This document shows, piece after piece, positions 47,238 through 55,633 of a stretch of DNA of 64,000 bases (positions within the stretch are counted from its first letter, which is position 1; every line of letters begins with the position of its first letter). A program made the translations under genes and the position numbers. Below the pieces are notes generated by a model, which ran no database searches, was not told where the DNA came from, and saw only the letters and a program-made list of their open reading frames with translations. This DNA is from Variovorax jilinensis (GTDB lineage: Bacteria; Pseudomonadota; Gammaproteobacteria; Burkholderiales; Burkholderiaceae_C), in the NCBI RefSeq assembly GCF_030316885.1, contig NZ_JASZYQ010000002.1, positions 256,001-320,000 on the forward strand. Reading direction: 5' to 3'.

Positions 47238-47713
47238 TCCAGTCCTGCCTTGTCCAGGCCATAGGCCTTGTCGGCCGAGCCCGGCACCGTCCGGAAGCCG
47301 ACATTGAGGCGGTTCCAGGCGTTGATCGCCATCACGGCAAAGCTCAGGTCGGAGAGCTCCTTTTCCGACAGCTGCGTGCGCACCCGGTCGTAGACCTCGT
47401 CGGGGACGCCCTGCTCGGGCAGCCTCGTGAGGATCTCGGTCCAGGCCAGTGCCGCGCGTTCGCGGGCGCTGAAGAGTTGCGATTCGCGCCAAATCGCGAG
47501 GTGATGGAGGCGCAGCTCACGTTCGCCGTGCAGCTTGGCTTCCTTCACGTGCATGTCGAGGCAGAAGCCGCAGCCGTTGATCTGCGAGGCGCGGATGTGC
47601 ACGAGGTCGAGCGTCTTCTGCTCGATCGCGCTGTCCTTGTTCAGCATGCTGAACTCGACGAACTTCTTGAACAGCGCGGGCGATTGCTGCATCGCGTTGA
47701 TGCGTTGGGTCAT
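47234..47713 (-). CDS. Carboxymuconolactone-decarboxylase-family (AhpD-like) protein
   Basis: A 159-residue protein of the CMD/alkylhydroperoxidase-D fold. The segment INGCGFCLDMHVKEA contains CXXCXXXH, the peroxidase motif of AhpD-type members, so a thiol-dependent antioxidant role is likely. I use the ATG at 47713 because AGGA stands 8 nt before it; the ATG at 47719 is too close, and starts near 47785 overlap the -10 element of the ECF41 promoter. It is directly downstream of that promoter and upstream of the NmrA-like gene. Confidence 0.9.
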   Translation of the reverse strand: MTQRINAMQQSPALFKKFVEFSMLNKDSAIEQKTLDLVHIRASQINGCGFCLDMHVKEAKLHGERELRLHHLAIWRESQLFSARERAALAWTEILTRLPEQGVPDEVYDRVRTQLSEKELSDLSFAVMAINAWNRLNVGFRTVPGSADKAYGLDKAGLE

Positions 47714-47787
47714 GGTCATTTTCCTGAAGGAGAGTGCCCCGGAACGGCCGAGGCGTCCGCTTGCGAAATTCACTCGCATGCCCACAA

Positions 47788-47814
47788 GACGCGCCAGCCG
47801 GGCGACTTGTGACA
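47788..47814 (-). promoter_or_regulatory. ECF41-type promoter of the CMD operon
   Basis: On the minus strand TGTCACA (47808-47814), a 16-bp spacer and CGTC (47788-47791) match exactly the -35/-10 consensus reported for ECF41 sigma factors. The leader to the CMD start is about 70 nt. The same element precedes the sigma gene. Confidence 0.9.
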
Positions 47815-47823
47815 GCCCTCGCC

Positions 47824-48705
47824 TCAGGGCCTCTGGAATGCGGCGGCCAGCCGTGCCAGCTTCTCGGGATTGCGCTGCACGTGGATGCGCGTGATGCGCT
47901 CGCCGTCGGTCTCGTAGGCCTGCGCGGACTCGAGCACGCCGTCGATGAAGCGCAGCAGCGACCAGTCGCCATTGACCCGTGCGAGTTCGATGTGCACGCC
48001 TGCGCCGAAGCGCCGGTGCGTGGCATAGAACAGCTGCGCGATGCGCCGGCCACCCAGCAGGGGTACGCCGAAGCTCGGCACGATGCCGCCGCCGTCGCCG
48101 ATCAGCTCGGCGTTCTCGGCCAGCATGCCGTTCATGGCCGCGAAGTCGCCGCGCGAGAGCGCCTCGGCAAAGCCGCGCATGAGCTGGTGATGGGTGTCGC
48201 GCGGCACCGCGAAGCGCGGGCGCTCCTCGCGCAGCTGGGCCTTGGCGCGGTGCACGATCTGGCGGCAGGCGGCCTCGCTCTTGCCGAGCGCCAGCGCCAC
48301 CTCGCCGTAGTCGGCGTCGAACACCTCGCGCAGCAGGAAGGCGGCGCGCGCCTCCGGCGCCAGCCGCTCGAGCATGAACAGGAAGGCCACCGAGACGTCC
48401 TCCGACAGCTCGCGGGTCTGCTCGGGCGTCGTGGGCGCATCGGTCAGCATCGGCTCGGGCAGCCAGTAGCCGACGTAGTGCTCGCGCTGCACCTTGGCGG
48501 CGCGCAGCCGGTCGATGGCGATCCGGGTCGTGATCGTCACCAGCCAGGCCTCGGCGTTGTCGATGGCATCGCGCGCCGCCTCGTGCCAGCGCAGCCAGGC
48601 GTCCTGCACCACGTCCTCGGCCTCGGCCACCGAGCCGAGCATGCGGTAGGCGATGCCCTGCAGGCGTGGCCGCAGGCGATGGAAGATGAGGGTGGGGTCG
48701 GTCAT
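47824..48705 (-). CDS. ECF41-family RNA polymerase sigma factor
   Basis: A 293-residue extracytoplasmic-function sigma factor. Region 2 (RLQGIAYRMLGSVAEAEDVVQDAW) and region 4 (LLREVFDADYGEVALALGKSEAACRQIVHRAK) are complete. The C-terminal 110 residues form a SnoaL-like extension with DGGG and NPEKL, the two signature motifs of ECF41, where the extension replaces a separate anti-sigma factor (DGGGK has Ile in place of Lys here). No anti-sigma gene adjoins. The sigma gene and its CMD target each carry the ECF41 promoter, so autoregulation is predicted. Confidence 0.93.
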   Translation of the reverse strand: MTDPTLIFHRLRPRLQGIAYRMLGSVAEAEDVVQDAWLRWHEAARDAIDNAEAWLVTITTRIAIDRLRAAKVQREHYVGYWLPEPMLTDAPTTPEQTRELSEDVSVAFLFMLERLAPEARAAFLLREVFDADYGEVALALGKSEAACRQIVHRAKAQLREERPRFAVPRDTHHQLMRGFAEALSRGDFAAMNGMLAENAELIGDGGGIVPSFGVPLLGGRRIAQLFYATHRRFGAGVHIELARVNGDWSLLRFIDGVLESAQAYETDGERITRIHVQRNPEKLARLAAAFQRP

Positions 48706-48713
48706 GCGTGCAA

Positions 48714-48740
48714 GACGTTCGACGGGGCCATTCTGTGACA
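48714..48740 (-). promoter_or_regulatory. ECF41-type autoregulatory promoter of the sigma gene
   Basis: On the minus strand TGTCACA (48734-48740), 16 bp, CGTC (48714-48717). The start codon at 48705 lies 8 nt past CGTC, so transcripts would begin within a few bases of the ATG and be leaderless or nearly so. Confidence 0.88.
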
Positions 48741-48763
48741 GCGACCGCCGCGACCCCGAAGGC

Positions 48764-49681
48764 TCACTCGATGTTCTGCACCTGCTCGCGCATCTGCTCG
48801 ACCAGCACCTTCATGTCGACCCCGATGCGGGTCATCTCGAGCGTGGCCGACTTGGATCCCAGGGTGTTGGCCTCCCGGTGCAGCTCCTGGATCAGGAAAT
48901 CCAGCCGCTTGCCGATCTCGCCGCCCTTCTTCACCAGCCGTTCGATCTCGTCCAGGTGGGAGTCGAGGCGGGTCAGCTCCTCGGCGACGTCGATGCGGAT
49001 CGCGAAGGCGGTGGCTTCCGAGAGCGCCCGATCCTGCGCCGCCTCGGGCGGCGTGGCGCCGGCGCCCAGGCCCATGGCCTCCTGCCAGCGTTCGAGGAAG
49101 CGGGCGCGCTGCTGCTCGACCAGCTTGGGCACCAGCGGCAGCGCCTGGGCGGCCAGCTTGCGCAACTGGCCCAGGTGGTCCAGCAGCATCTTTGCCAGGC
49201 GCGCGCCTTCGCGTTCGCGTGCGGCCATCAGCGCCTCGACGGTCTTTTCGGTCAGCTCGGCCAGCTCGGCGCCCCAGTCGCCGCGCGGGGTCGAATCGCC
49301 GGCCGCCAGGCGCAGCACGTCGGCGACGCTGAGCTCCCGAGCGGTCGGCAGCCAGCTCCTGATGCTGTCCTGGACGCCGTTCAGGCGCTGCAGCAGCCGG
49401 CTCGACGGATCGGCGATGCCGGCCGTGCCGGCGCTTTCGATCGAGGCCCGGAGCTCGACCTTGCCGCGCTTGAGGCGGCCGGTGATCAGCTCGCGCAGCG
49501 CCGGCTCGTGCTGGCGCAATTCCTCGGGGAGCTTGAAGGTGAGGTCGAGGAATCGGCTGTTGACCGAGCGGATCTCGACCCCCAGGCGACCTGCCTGGGC
49601 AGGGCGCGGCTCGGCGTCGGAGTGGCTGCCCGTGGGGCCGTTCTGGCCGCTGGCATAGCCGGTCATGCTGTAAACTGGCAT
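48764..49681 (-). CDS. yicC: YicC/YloC-family endoribonuclease
   Basis: A 305-residue protein with the YicC N-terminus (MPVYSMTGYASG) and the C-terminal DUF1732 segment ending KSATLEMTRIGVDMKVLVEQMREQVQNIE. E. coli YicC is an endoribonuclease involved in small-RNA decay; that role is inferred here. An insertion of about 15 residues after the N-terminal strand (GPTGSHSDAEPRPAQ) is unusual. It is divergent from the kinase gene; the ORF stop is 58 bp from the sigma gene's start. Confidence 0.9.
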   Translation of the reverse strand: MPVYSMTGYASGQNGPTGSHSDAEPRPAQAGRLGVEIRSVNSRFLDLTFKLPEELRQHEPALRELITGRLKRGKVELRASIESAGTAGIADPSSRLLQRLNGVQDSIRSWLPTARELSVADVLRLAAGDSTPRGDWGAELAELTEKTVEALMAAREREGARLAKMLLDHLGQLRKLAAQALPLVPKLVEQQRARFLERWQEAMGLGAGATPPEAAQDRALSEATAFAIRIDVAEELTRLDSHLDEIERLVKKGGEIGKRLDFLIQELHREANTLGSKSATLEMTRIGVDMKVLVEQMREQVQNIE

Positions 49682-49771
49682 CGCGCCTCGCTGTGGTTTG
49701 TTTGCGTTTCGCCGGGGCCCGGCACGGCGTTCGCTTGCCGCACCCCCGCCTTCGGGCGAAACTCCCGGATT

Positions 49772-50779
49772 ATGTCAAAGGTCAAACCTTCGCCCCTGCT
49801 GCCTGACACGGTCATCGGCGGCTATCGCGTCGTCCGGCGGCTGTCCGCGGGCGGCTTCGGAGTCGTGTACCTGGCGGTCGACCACAGCGGGCAACAGGTG
49901 GCCATCAAGGAATACCTGCCCTCGTCGCTGGCCACCCGCGGCACCGGCGAGCTCGCGCCCCAGGTTTCGCCCGAGAAACTCTCGCTTTACCGGCTCGGCC
50001 TCAAGAGCTTCTTCGAGGAAGGGCGCTCGCTGGCCCAGATTTCGCATGCGTCGGTGGTCAGCGTGCTCAATTTCTTCCGCGAGAACGAAACCGTCTACAT
50101 GGTCATGAACTACCTGGAGGGCGCGACCCTGCAGGACTTCATCGTCACGGCCCGCGACCTGAAAAAGCAGAAGGTGTTCAGGGAGTCGACGATCCGCTCG
50201 CTGTTCGACGAGATCCTGCGCGGCCTGCGCATCGTCCACCAGCACAAGATGCTGCACCTGGACATCAAGCCCGCCAACATCTTCGTTACCGACGACGACC
50301 GCGCCGTGATGATCGATTTCGGTGCCGCGCGCGAGGTGCTGTCCAAGGAAGGCAACTTCATCCGGCCGATGTACACGCCGGGCTTCGCGGCCCCCGAGAT
50401 GTACCGGCGCGATTCGTCGATGGGCCCCTGGACCGACATCTACGCCATCGGCGCCTGCATCTACGCCTGCATGCAGGGCTACCCGCCCAACGATGCCCCG
50501 CAGCGCATCGAGAAGGACCGCCTCGGCCTGTCGCTGTCGCGCCTGCGCGGCGTGTATTCCGACAACCTGATCGAGGTGGTCGAGTGGTGCATGTCGCTCG
50601 ATCCGCTGTCGCGGCCGCAATCGGTGTTCGCGCTGCAGAAGGAGCTCAGCCGCGAAGGCGAGCGCCGCTACACCAAGCTCACGGTCGGCGAGAAGGTCCG
50701 GCTGTCCATCGACAACATGCGTTCATTCGAAAAGAAGGGCCTGCCCAAAGCCGCAGCGCCCACCACCCGCCCCGCATGA
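49772..50779 (+). CDS. Hanks-type serine/threonine protein kinase
   Basis: A 335-residue cytosolic kinase. The Gly-rich loop is SAGGFGVVY (25-33), the ATP lysine is K46 (VAIKEYLP), the catalytic loop is HLDIKPANI (162-170) and DFG is at 182-184, all intact. There is no transmembrane or sensor domain: the C-terminus is only a short basic tail. Its stop overlaps the PP2C start by ATGA, so kinase and phosphatase form a reversible pair. The same pair precedes rph and rdgB in related bacteria. Substrates are unknown. Confidence 0.92.
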   Translation: MSKVKPSPLLPDTVIGGYRVVRRLSAGGFGVVYLAVDHSGQQVAIKEYLPSSLATRGTGELAPQVSPEKLSLYRLGLKSFFEEGRSLAQISHASVVSVLNFFRENETVYMVMNYLEGATLQDFIVTARDLKKQKVFRESTIRSLFDEILRGLRIVHQHKMLHLDIKPANIFVTDDDRAVMIDFGAAREVLSKEGNFIRPMYTPGFAAPEMYRRDSSMGPWTDIYAIGACIYACMQGYPPNDAPQRIEKDRLGLSLSRLRGVYSDNLIEVVEWCMSLDPLSRPQSVFALQKELSREGERRYTKLTVGEKVRLSIDNMRSFEKKGLPKAAAPTTRPA

Positions 50780-51681
50780 AATTCTCCGTATTCCAAGTCA
50801 GCCGCAAGGGCGGCCGCCTCAAGAACGAAGACCGCATGGGCTACTGCTACACCCGCGAATCGGGCCTGTTCGTGCTGGCCGACGGCATGGGCGGTCATCC
50901 CGAGGGCGAAGTGGCGGCCCAGCTGGCCCTGCAGACGATCGCGGCGCTCTACCAGCGCGAGGCGCGGCCCATCGTCAAGGACGTGAAGGCCTTCCTCACC
51001 GCATCGGTGATGGCGGCGCACCAGCAGATCATGCGGTACGCAGGCAACAAGGCGATGCTCGACACGCCGCGCACCACGGTGGTCGCGGCGGTCATCCAGG
51101 GCAACACCGCCACCTGGATCCACTGCGGCGACTCGCGCCTCTACGTGATCCGCGACGGCGAGCTGCTCACGCGCACGCGCGACCATTCGCATGCCGAGCG
51201 GCCACGCGCGAACGCCGGTTCGGAGCCCGTCAACCGCAACCTGCTCCTGACCTGCCTCGGATCGCCCACCACGCCGCTGTTCGACGTCTCGGCGCCGCTG
51301 CTGCTGCAGCGCGGCGACCGCGTCATGCTGTGCTCCGATGGCGTCTGGGGCGTGCTCGACGACAGCGTCATCGTGCACATCCTGTCGTCGGGCAAGCCGG
51401 TCTCGGACTCGGCACCCGACCTGGCCGAGATGGCGCTGCGCAACGGCGGCACCCACAGCGACAACGTCACCCTGATCGCACTCGAATGGGAAACCCCCGA
51501 CGAGCCCGGCCAGCAGCGCGGCGTGTCCACCGACAGCATCAGCGACGGCGTCTTCGCCTCGACCATCCAGGCCGGCATGCCTTCCGACAGCGAGCTCGAC
51601 GATCTCGACGACGACGCCATCGAGCGCTCCATCGCCGAGATCAACGAAGCCATCAAGCGCTCGGCCGCCCGCAAGGCCTGA
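50776..51681 (+). CDS. PP2C-family serine/threonine phosphatase
   Basis: A 301-residue metal-dependent phosphatase. Motifs [44 protein letters not shown] and [11 protein letters not shown] supply the metal-binding aspartates. A C-terminal acidic tail ([15 protein letters not shown]) of about 45 residues follows the fold. It should reverse phosphorylation by the kinase encoded upstream, to which it is translationally coupled. rph follows 34 bp later. Confidence 0.92.
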   Translation: MKFSVFQVSRKGGRLKNEDRMGYCYTRESGLFVLADGMGGHPEGEVAAQLALQTIAALYQREARPIVKDVKAFLTASVMAAHQQIMRYAGNKAMLDTPRTTVVAAVIQGNTATWIHCGDSRLYVIRDGELLTRTRDHSHAERPRANAGSEPVNRNLLLTCLGSPTTPLFDVSAPLLLQRGDRVMLCSDGVWGVLDDSVIVHILSSGKPVSDSAPDLAEMALRNGGTHSDNVTLIALEWETPDEPGQQRGVSTDSISDGVFASTIQAGMPSDSELDDLDDDAIERSIAEINEAIKRSAARKA

Positions 51682-51715
51682 GCCTTCCAACTGCAGAATT
51701 CCCGATTTCCAAGCC

Positions 51716-52444
51716 ATGACAGATTTCGTTCGAAGCGGCGGCCGTGCAGCCGACCAGCTGCGCCCGGTGCGCATCACCCGCGGTTTCACCATCCATGCCG
51801 AAGGCTCGGTGCTGATCGAGTTCGGCCAGACCCGCGTGCTGTGCACCGCCTCGGTCGAAGAGAAGGTGCCTCCGCACAAGCGCGGCAGCGGCGAAGGCTG
51901 GGTCACGGCCGAGTACGGCATGCTGCCGCGCGCCACCCACACGCGCAGCGACCGTGAAGCGGCCCGCGGCAAGCAGAGCGGCCGCACGCAGGAGATCCAG
52001 CGCCTGATCGGCCGCTCGATGCGCGCGGTCTTCAATCTCGCGGCGCTCGGCGAACGCACCATCCACCTCGACTGCGACGTGCTGCAGGCCGACGGCGGCA
52101 CGCGCACTGCGGCGATCACGGGCGCCTTCGTGGCGGCTCAGGACGCGGTCAACAAGCTGCTCGCGGCCGGCAAGATCCAGGCGACGCCGATCCTCGGCCA
52201 CGTGGCCGCCATCTCGGTCGGCATCGTGCAGCGCACGCCGCTGCTCGACCTCGAGTACGTCGAGGATTCCGCCTGCGATACCGACATGAACGTCGTCATG
52301 ACCGGCGCCGGCCACTTCGTGGAAGTGCAGGGCACGGCCGAAGGGGCCGCCTTCTCGCGCGACGAGATGAACCAGCTGCTGGCCCTGGCCGAGAAGGGCA
52401 TCGTTGAGCTGACCGCGCTGCAGACCCGGGCACTGGCCAGTTGA
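51716..52444 (+). CDS. rph: Ribonuclease PH
   Basis: Phosphorolytic 3'-5' exoribonuclease that trims tRNA precursors. The 242-residue protein has [19 protein letters not shown] (phosphate and RNA binding), [17 protein letters not shown] and [15 protein letters not shown], all family signatures, and normal length. Together with rdgB and hemW it forms a conserved run. Confidence 0.96.
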   Translation: MTDFVRSGGRAADQLRPVRITRGFTIHAEGSVLIEFGQTRVLCTASVEEKVPPHKRGSGEGWVTAEYGMLPRATHTRSDREAARGKQSGRTQEIQRLIGRSMRAVFNLAALGERTIHLDCDVLQADGGTRTAAITGAFVAAQDAVNKLLAAGKIQATPILGHVAAISVGIVQRTPLLDLEYVEDSACDTDMNVVMTGAGHFVEVQGTAEGAAFSRDEMNQLLALAEKGIVELTALQTRALAS

Positions 52445-52483
52445 AGAGGTCGGCCCCGCGTCATTGCGCCCCCTGGCGATGAG

Positions 52484-53092
52484 ATGAAACTGGTCCTCGC
52501 ATCCAACAATGCCGGCAAGCTGGCCGAGCTGCAGGCGTTGTTCGCGCCGCTTGGCGTTGCGCTCGTGCGGCAGTCCGAACTCGGCGTCGGCGAGGCCGAC
52601 GAGCCCTTCCGCACCTTCGTCGAGAACGCCCTCGCCAAGGCCCGTCATGCGGCCGCTGCCACCGGCCTGCCGGCGATCGCGGACGATGCGGGCTTGTGCG
52701 TCGAGGCCTTCGGCGGCCTGCCCGGCGTCGACACCGCCTACTACGCGACCCGGTTCGGCTATCCCAAGGGCGACGCGCACAACGTGCGCGCGCTGCTCGA
52801 GCAGATGCAGGGCCTGACCGACCGCCGCGCCGCGCTGGTCAGCACCCTGGTTGCGCTGCGCAGCGCCGACGACCCCGAGCCGCTGATCGCGGTCGGCCGC
52901 GCTCCCGGCGAGATCACGCGCGAGCCGATCGGCGACAACGGCTTCGGCTTCGACCCCGTCATGTTCCTGCCGCAGTTCGGCAAGACCTTCGCCCAGTTGC
53001 CCACCGACGTGAAGAACGCCAACAGCCACCGCGGCCAGGCCGCGCGCACGATGCTGGCGCTGATGCGCGAACGCTGGCCCTTGTTGTCGTGA
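52484..53092 (+). CDS. rdgB: XTP/dITP diphosphatase
   Basis: Removes non-canonical purine triphosphates (ITP, dITP, XTP) from the nucleotide pool. It has 202 residues; the N-terminal LASNNAGKLAEL, FVENALAKARHA, ADDAGLCVEAFGG and FGFDPVMFLPQFGKTFAQL segments form the HAM1 active site. Its stop overlaps the hemW GTG start. Confidence 0.96.
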   Translation: MKLVLASNNAGKLAELQALFAPLGVALVRQSELGVGEADEPFRTFVENALAKARHAAAATGLPAIADDAGLCVEAFGGLPGVDTAYYATRFGYPKGDAHNVRALLEQMQGLTDRRAALVSTLVALRSADDPEPLIAVGRAPGEITREPIGDNGFGFDPVMFLPQFGKTFAQLPTDVKNANSHRGQAARTMLALMRERWPLLS

Positions 53093-54348
53093 GCATCGTG
53101 ATTCCGATCGCCAGTGGCGCCCCGCAAGAGGCGGCCGCTGGCGCGGCCGACGCCAACGACGTGCTGCGGATGATGCGTCCGGGCCCGCTGCAGCTCAGCG
53201 CGCTGCCGCCGCTGTCGCTGTATGTGCACCTGCCGTGGTGCCTGCGCAAGTGCCCGTACTGCGACTTCAACTCGCATGAATGGCGCGCCGGCAGCACCGA
53301 AGACCTGCCCGAAGGCCGCTACATCGATGCGCTGGTGGCGGACCTCGACGCCGCACTGCCGCTGGTGTGGGGGCGCACGGTGCACACCATCTTCATCGGC
53401 GGCGGCACGCCGAGCCTGTTCTCGCCGCAAGCCATCGATCGCCTGATCGGCGACCTGCGCGCCCGCCTCCGGCTGGCGCCAGACTGCGAGATCAGCATGG
53501 AGGCCAATCCGGGCACCTTCGAGCGCGACCGCTTCCGCGCCTATCGCGCGGCGGGCGTCACGCGCCTGTCGGTGGGCGTGCAGAGCTTCGACGACGAACA
53601 CCTGAAGGCCTTGGGCCGCGTGCACGATCGCGCCCAGGCCATCGCCGCGGTCGAAGAGGCCGCGGCCGCCTTCGATACCTTCAACATCGACCTGATGTAT
53701 GCGCTGCCCGGCCAGACGCTGGCGGGGCTGGACGCCGACCTCGACCAGGCGCTGGCGTTGGCGCCGCCGCACCTGTCGGTCTACCACCTGACCATCGAGC
53801 CCAACACCTATTTCGCCAAGTTCCCGCCGCAGATTCCCGAGGACGATGCGGCATACGACATGCTCGACCGCATCACGGAACGCACTGCCGCGAGCGGCCT
53901 CCAGCGATACGAGATTTCGGCCTACGCCCGGCCAGGCCATGCCTGTGCACACAATCTCAACTATTGGCAGTTCGGCGATTACCTCGGGATCGGCGCCGGT
54001 GCCCACAGCAAATTGAGCTTTGCGCACCGCGTGGTGCGACAGGTGCGGTTCAGGGAGCCGCGGCGGTACATGGACAACGCGATCGCCGGCGTTGCCGTCG
54101 CCCAGAGCGACGAAGTCGGCATTGCGGCCTTGCCTTTCGAATACATGCTCAATGCCCTGCGACTCAAGGACGGTTTCCTGCTTGCCGACTTCGGCGAGCG
54201 TACCGGGCTGTCCATCACCTCGATCCAGCGCGGCCTGGAAGAGGCCGAGCGCAAGGGGTTGATTTCCAGAGACCTCGCCCGCGTCTGGCCGACGACGCGG
54301 GGCTTCGATTTTTTGAGCGACCTCCAGTCCATCTTCCTGCCGGACTGA
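53089..54348 (+). CDS. hemW: Radical-SAM heme chaperone HemW
   Basis: A 419-residue radical-SAM protein; HemW binds and delivers heme and lacks coproporphyrinogen oxidase activity. The cluster motif C51-X3-C55-X2-C58 is in HLPWCLRKCPYCDFNSH. GGGTPSLFS, SVGVQSF and HNLNYWQFGDYLGIGAGAHS are typical. The GTG at 53089 overlaps the rdgB stop; a later ATG near 53169 is an alternative that would drop the nonconserved first 27 residues. Confidence 0.92.
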   Translation: MSIVIPIASGAPQEAAAGAADANDVLRMMRPGPLQLSALPPLSLYVHLPWCLRKCPYCDFNSHEWRAGSTEDLPEGRYIDALVADLDAALPLVWGRTVHTIFIGGGTPSLFSPQAIDRLIGDLRARLRLAPDCEISMEANPGTFERDRFRAYRAAGVTRLSVGVQSFDDEHLKALGRVHDRAQAIAAVEEAAAAFDTFNIDLMYALPGQTLAGLDADLDQALALAPPHLSVYHLTIEPNTYFAKFPPQIPEDDAAYDMLDRITERTAASGLQRYEISAYARPGHACAHNLNYWQFGDYLGIGAGAHSKLSFAHRVVRQVRFREPRRYMDNAIAGVAVAQSDEVGIAALPFEYMLNALRLKDGFLLADFGERTGLSITSIQRGLEEAERKGLISRDLARVWPTTRGFDFLSDLQSIFLPD

Positions 54349-54361
54349 CGAGGACACTGCC

Positions 54362-55057
54362 ATGGACCACAACGATTTCCATCCTCGCCCTGCGGAGACC
54401 GCCGACAACGACGGCTCCGGCACCAACCACATCAAGCGCCGCGCGCGCGGCCGTCCCAGTCCCGAACAGGCCGCAGCGCTGCGCGAATCCTTTCTCACCG
54501 CGGCGCTCGACTCCTTCCTCGAGAAGGGCTACTCGGCCACCAGCATCGAGGCCATCGCCCGCGAGGCCGGTGTCGCCAAGATCACGATCTATCGCCAGTT
54601 CGACAACAAGGAGGCGCTGTTTCGCGAGGTCGCCCACCGGGCCGTCAGTGCTGCCCGCGAGACCATGCAGAACGCGCTGGTGCATCCCGGCCCGGACGAC
54701 CGGCAGGTGCTGATCGACCTGGTCGAGCGCCTCTATCTGAGCGCCAGCGAGCCCAAGACCCTTGCGCTGATGCGCCTGGTGATCGCCGAGGCGGTCCGCT
54801 TCCCGGAACTCGCCAAGGCGCTCTATACCGAGAACAGCTACGTGCTGGCGCCCGTGGTCGACTATCTCGCCGAGGCCAGCCGCGCCGGCCGCCTCCGAGT
54901 GGCCGACCCGCAAATGGCGGCAATCCAGCTGTCGACACTGGCCTTCGGCGGTGTGCGCTTCTTCATCTCGCGGCCGCTCGGTGGCGCCGAAGAGCGCCGT
55001 GTCTGGTCGGCAAGCATCGTCGATCTGGTGCTGCGCGGCTGGGCCCCCGAGTCGTAG
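54362..55057 (+). CDS. TetR/AcrR-family transcriptional regulator
   Basis: A 231-residue regulator with an N-terminal helix-turn-helix TSIEAIAREAGVAKITIYRQFDNKEALFREV (about 61-91) preceded by a basic RRARGRPSPEQ segment. The C-terminal ligand domain resembles the AefR-type (TetR_C_7). It lies 13 bp after hemW in the same direction, probably a read-through partner. No operator or target is obvious nearby. Confidence 0.88.
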   Translation: MDHNDFHPRPAETADNDGSGTNHIKRRARGRPSPEQAAALRESFLTAALDSFLEKGYSATSIEAIAREAGVAKITIYRQFDNKEALFREVAHRAVSAARETMQNALVHPGPDDRQVLIDLVERLYLSASEPKTLALMRLVIAEAVRFPELAKALYTENSYVLAPVVDYLAEASRAGRLRVADPQMAAIQLSTLAFGGVRFFISRPLGGAEERRVWSASIVDLVLRGWAPES

Positions 55058-55128
55058 CCAGCCGACCCGCGGTGCTCCGACTAAAATCGTCGGCCTGCCT
55101 CGCGACGTTGAAGCGAAGGCAGATCCCA

Positions 55129-55216
55129 GGAGAGTTGGGTGAGTGGTTTAAACCAGCAGTCTTGAAAACTGCCGACGTGAAAGCGTCCGTGAGTTCGAAT
55201 CTCACACTCTCCGCCA
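55129..55216 (+). tRNA. tRNA-Ser (anticodon TGA)
   Basis: An 88-nt type II tRNA with CCA. The acceptor GGAGAGT pairs with ACTCTCC, the anticodon loop is CTTGAAA (TGA), and a long variable arm follows. A TAAAAT -10 box is at 55082-55087. Confidence 0.95.
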
Positions 55217-55313
55217 TGTGTCGATGTTCTCATCGGCGATCGGCCAGTTCGATATCCTCACCCGTCCCTGGACAAGGCCGCAGGCACCAAAGGCCGCGTG
55301 GCAAGATAGTTCC

Positions 55314-55397
55314 GTGTTCTTCAAATTCCTCCTGGCGCTGGTCGCCCTTTCGATCGTCGGCTACCTCGTCCTGTCCTGGTACCTGCTGGTCCGCTGA
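55314..55397 (+). CDS. Possible 27-residue membrane protein
   Basis: A short GTG-initiated frame encodes MFFKFLLALVALSIVGYLVL and a further WYLLVR. The product is one continuous transmembrane helix with a basic residue at each end, the profile of known small bacterial membrane proteins. No good Shine-Dalgarno is seen, so expression is uncertain. It lies 97 bp past tRNA-Ser. Confidence 0.4.
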   Translation: MFFKFLLALVALSIVGYLVLSWYLLVR

Positions 55398-55633
55398 GGG
55401 CATCCGGCCGATGGCGCTGTGGTGTTCTCTCCGCTCGTCGGCGCCGATCTCATTGCAATGAGGCTGCGTGCGCTGTCTTTGCCTGCCCCGCCTTGGACGG
55501 CCGGCCGCAGGACCGGAAGCCTTCCGGGCGCAAGTCCGACCTTTCCGCAGTTCTGCCGGACGCAATTCGCTATCGGCGACGCTTGAGCGTACCCACACTC
55601 GGTCACTCGTCCACCGCTCACGAGGTCACCGAA
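55398..55633. other. luxR upstream region with perfect 14-bp palindrome
   Basis: The 236 bp between the small frame and the luxR-type gene contain the perfect palindrome CTCATTGCAATGAG (55449-55462), 171 bp before the luxR start. The rest shows no gene or repeat I can support. Confidence 0.6.
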
